From Spirogloea muscicola (lineage: Eukaryota; Streptophyta; Zygnematophyceae; Spirogloeales; Spirogloeaceae), in the NCBI GenBank assembly GCA_009602725.1, contig WELB01000046.1:628516-669208 (forward strand): a stretch of 40,693 bases of DNA, written 5' to 3'. This document shows positions 39,581-40,693 of this stretch, one piece after another. Position numbers and translations under genes: made by a program. Each line of letters begins with the position of its first letter. The stretch's first letter is position 1. The notes beneath the pieces are model-generated. The model was not told the DNA's origin, searched no databases, and was given only the letters and a program-made list of their open reading frames with translations.

Positions 39581-39856
39581 GGGTGCCGCCATGAGAGGCC
39601 TCTGGGTGGAGAAGGCGTGAAGCCAAGGCTGCTGATCGACAGGAGCAACAGCAGGAGCAACCAGATCAGGAACAATTTCATTCCGCTTCTTTGCTCCGTG
39701 TCTCAGCTGCGTACTTGCTGCTCTTCAAAGGCACCAGCAGACCAGCCTGGTAAATCCATTGCACCGGGTCAAGAGAAGTAGCCGTGATAACTGCGAACTT
39801 ATTAAAAACTTCCAGTCGAAAACTGCAGATCGGGCTTACTAAAGGGCGGTGATGTG

Positions 39857-40050
39857 AAGTCACGGAGAGTAGCTTTGCTGTTTTGCTCCTTCCGGCCCTT
39901 TCGTACAATGTCCGTTCCTTTTCACTGGCCTCTCACAGAGAAAGATCTCTTCCGTGCAAGGCAGTGGCTGTGAGAGGCCAGCCCAAATGGAATGAACAAG
40001 GCCTGAAGCGGCTGGAAGGCGCACAAGTACGAAGCTACTCTCCGTGACTT
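39857..40050. mobile_element. 194-bp foldback element with perfect 19-bp terminal inverted repeats
   Basis: Left end AAGTCACGGAGAGTAGCTT (39857-39875) and right end AAGCTACTCTCCGTGACTT (40032-40050) are exact reverse complements. Inside, TGGCCTCTCACAG and TGTGAGAGGCCAGCCC pair as a second, imperfect inverted repeat derived from the hairpin module. No coding capacity. It looks like a MITE or foldback element; no certain target duplication was seen. Confidence 0.75.
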
Positions 40051-40209
40051 TAGCAGATGGACGCTCAACAACCATCAAACAACAGATGCAGATCGAGAAC
40101 TGGAGGGTGGAGAAGCGTCTCACAGCAGGAGTTAGAACGCCGTTTTCCAAATACAGAAGCTATTCCAACTTACGCCTATGGCTGAAGCAGTTTCTTCTCA
40201 TAGGCCTTG

Positions 40210-40373
40210 TACATTCCTTTGGGCTTGCCTTCCCCAGTACTGAGATAGCGCTTTTGGCCCCTTTAGTTGGCCCCTTCGAACCTTGTCAATCCTTTTCGGG
40301 CTGAATTATCACAGCCCTTGCCCCCATTGGGAGAGCTACTTCGCATTCACAGCCACTGCCTTATGTTTGGAAG
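40210..40373 (+). repeat. Diverged hairpin modules
   Basis: Cores at 40219 (GGGCTTGCCTTCCCCAG) and 40297 (GGGCTGAATTATCACAGCCC) with the usual CCTTGTAC/CCTTGTCAAT lead and CCCATTGGGAG tail. The second carries changes in the stem. Confidence 0.5.
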
Positions 40374-40693
40374 AAGAAGTGGCACTCCCAATGGGGGCAA
40401 TGGCTGCGAAAAGCCAGCCCAAAAAGAATTCACAAAGGTTCAGAGGGGCCTAAGAGCGGTGAGCAGCTACAAAGGGCCTGAGGATGCAATGGTAAAACAG
40501 GGGGAGGATGGATCACTCAGTAAGTACGAGTGAGGAGCCTCAGATCCGACAGACTAGCTGCCGGGAAGCTATCACCCTGACGAAAGCCAGAGCCCGCAGC
40601 GAGAGCACGGCCAGCTCGCAGATGCAGAGCGTGGGCCATGGACCGCTGCAGGGATACAGAGAGGCGCATCCGGTACACCTGAGCCCACGAGCC
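40374..40693 (-). mobile_element. Family B subfamily 3' end, runs off the window
   Basis: On the minus strand: GSWAQVYRMRLSVSLQRSMA and following AHALHLRAGRAL, a linker, SLSDLRLLTRTY with a stop near 40520, then the 3' UTR with hairpin core at 40413 and the GGGAGTGCCACTTCTTC end. Nearly identical to 23505-23780 but extends further upstream, past the window edge. Confidence 0.75.

Overview
The window looks like nuclear DNA of a plant-lineage microalga, most likely a green alga. The signs are: genes with many short GT-AG (and some GC-AG) introns; a plant-type calnexin; a plant/algal-type PDI in which a thioredoxin domain sits inside an ERV41/46 (ERGIC) protein; degenerate CCCTAAA telomere-like repeats; and many dead non-LTR retrotransposon ends. 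A Coccomyxa-like trebouxiophyte would fit, but nothing here proves a genus.

Four genes can be built with confidence. (1) A RING-H2 protein of unknown role, + strand, 4 exons, 7359-9882. (2) A membrane-anchored cysteine-synthase-like PLP enzyme of the yeast Mcy1 type, - strand, 6 exons, 19660 down to about 16645. (3) A PDI-C type disulfide isomerase, + strand, 14 exons, 28060-33047, complete at 497 aa. (4) Calnexin, + strand, 11 exons, about 34161-38358, complete except for an unseen start codon next to an ambiguous base. Genes 3 and 4 lie head to tail 1.1 kb apart, and both act on protein folding in the endoplasmic reticulum.

The rest is mostly a graveyard of non-LTR retrotransposons (0.26-6.9 kb, 10.9-15.5 kb, 19.7-27.7 kb, 39.8-40.7 kb). 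I separate two groups. Family A has a CCHC knuckle plus a restriction-endonuclease-like C-terminal domain ending in VLTRGY; it is present as two nearly identical 0.93-kb 3' ends, a 0.3-kb truncated copy and several old fragments. Family B ends in LRLLSRGY or a variant; its 3' UTR finishes with a GGGCTGG...CCAGCCC hairpin. Very short 5'-truncated family B copies (80-470 bp) are flanked by 6-9 bp target-site duplications at five sites, which explains many of the roughly 40 dispersed hairpins. Other repeats are a decayed Ty3/Gypsy integrase, a 136-bp tandem duplication, a pyrimidine-rich repeat with GTCGAC sites, and a 194-bp foldback element with perfect 19-bp terminal inverted repeats. The 28-39 kb gene block is almost free of these repeats.

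Limits: exon borders were read by eye from splice signals, reading frame and family conservation, without transcript data. No tRNA, rRNA or CRISPR array was seen. Family names A and B are local labels only.
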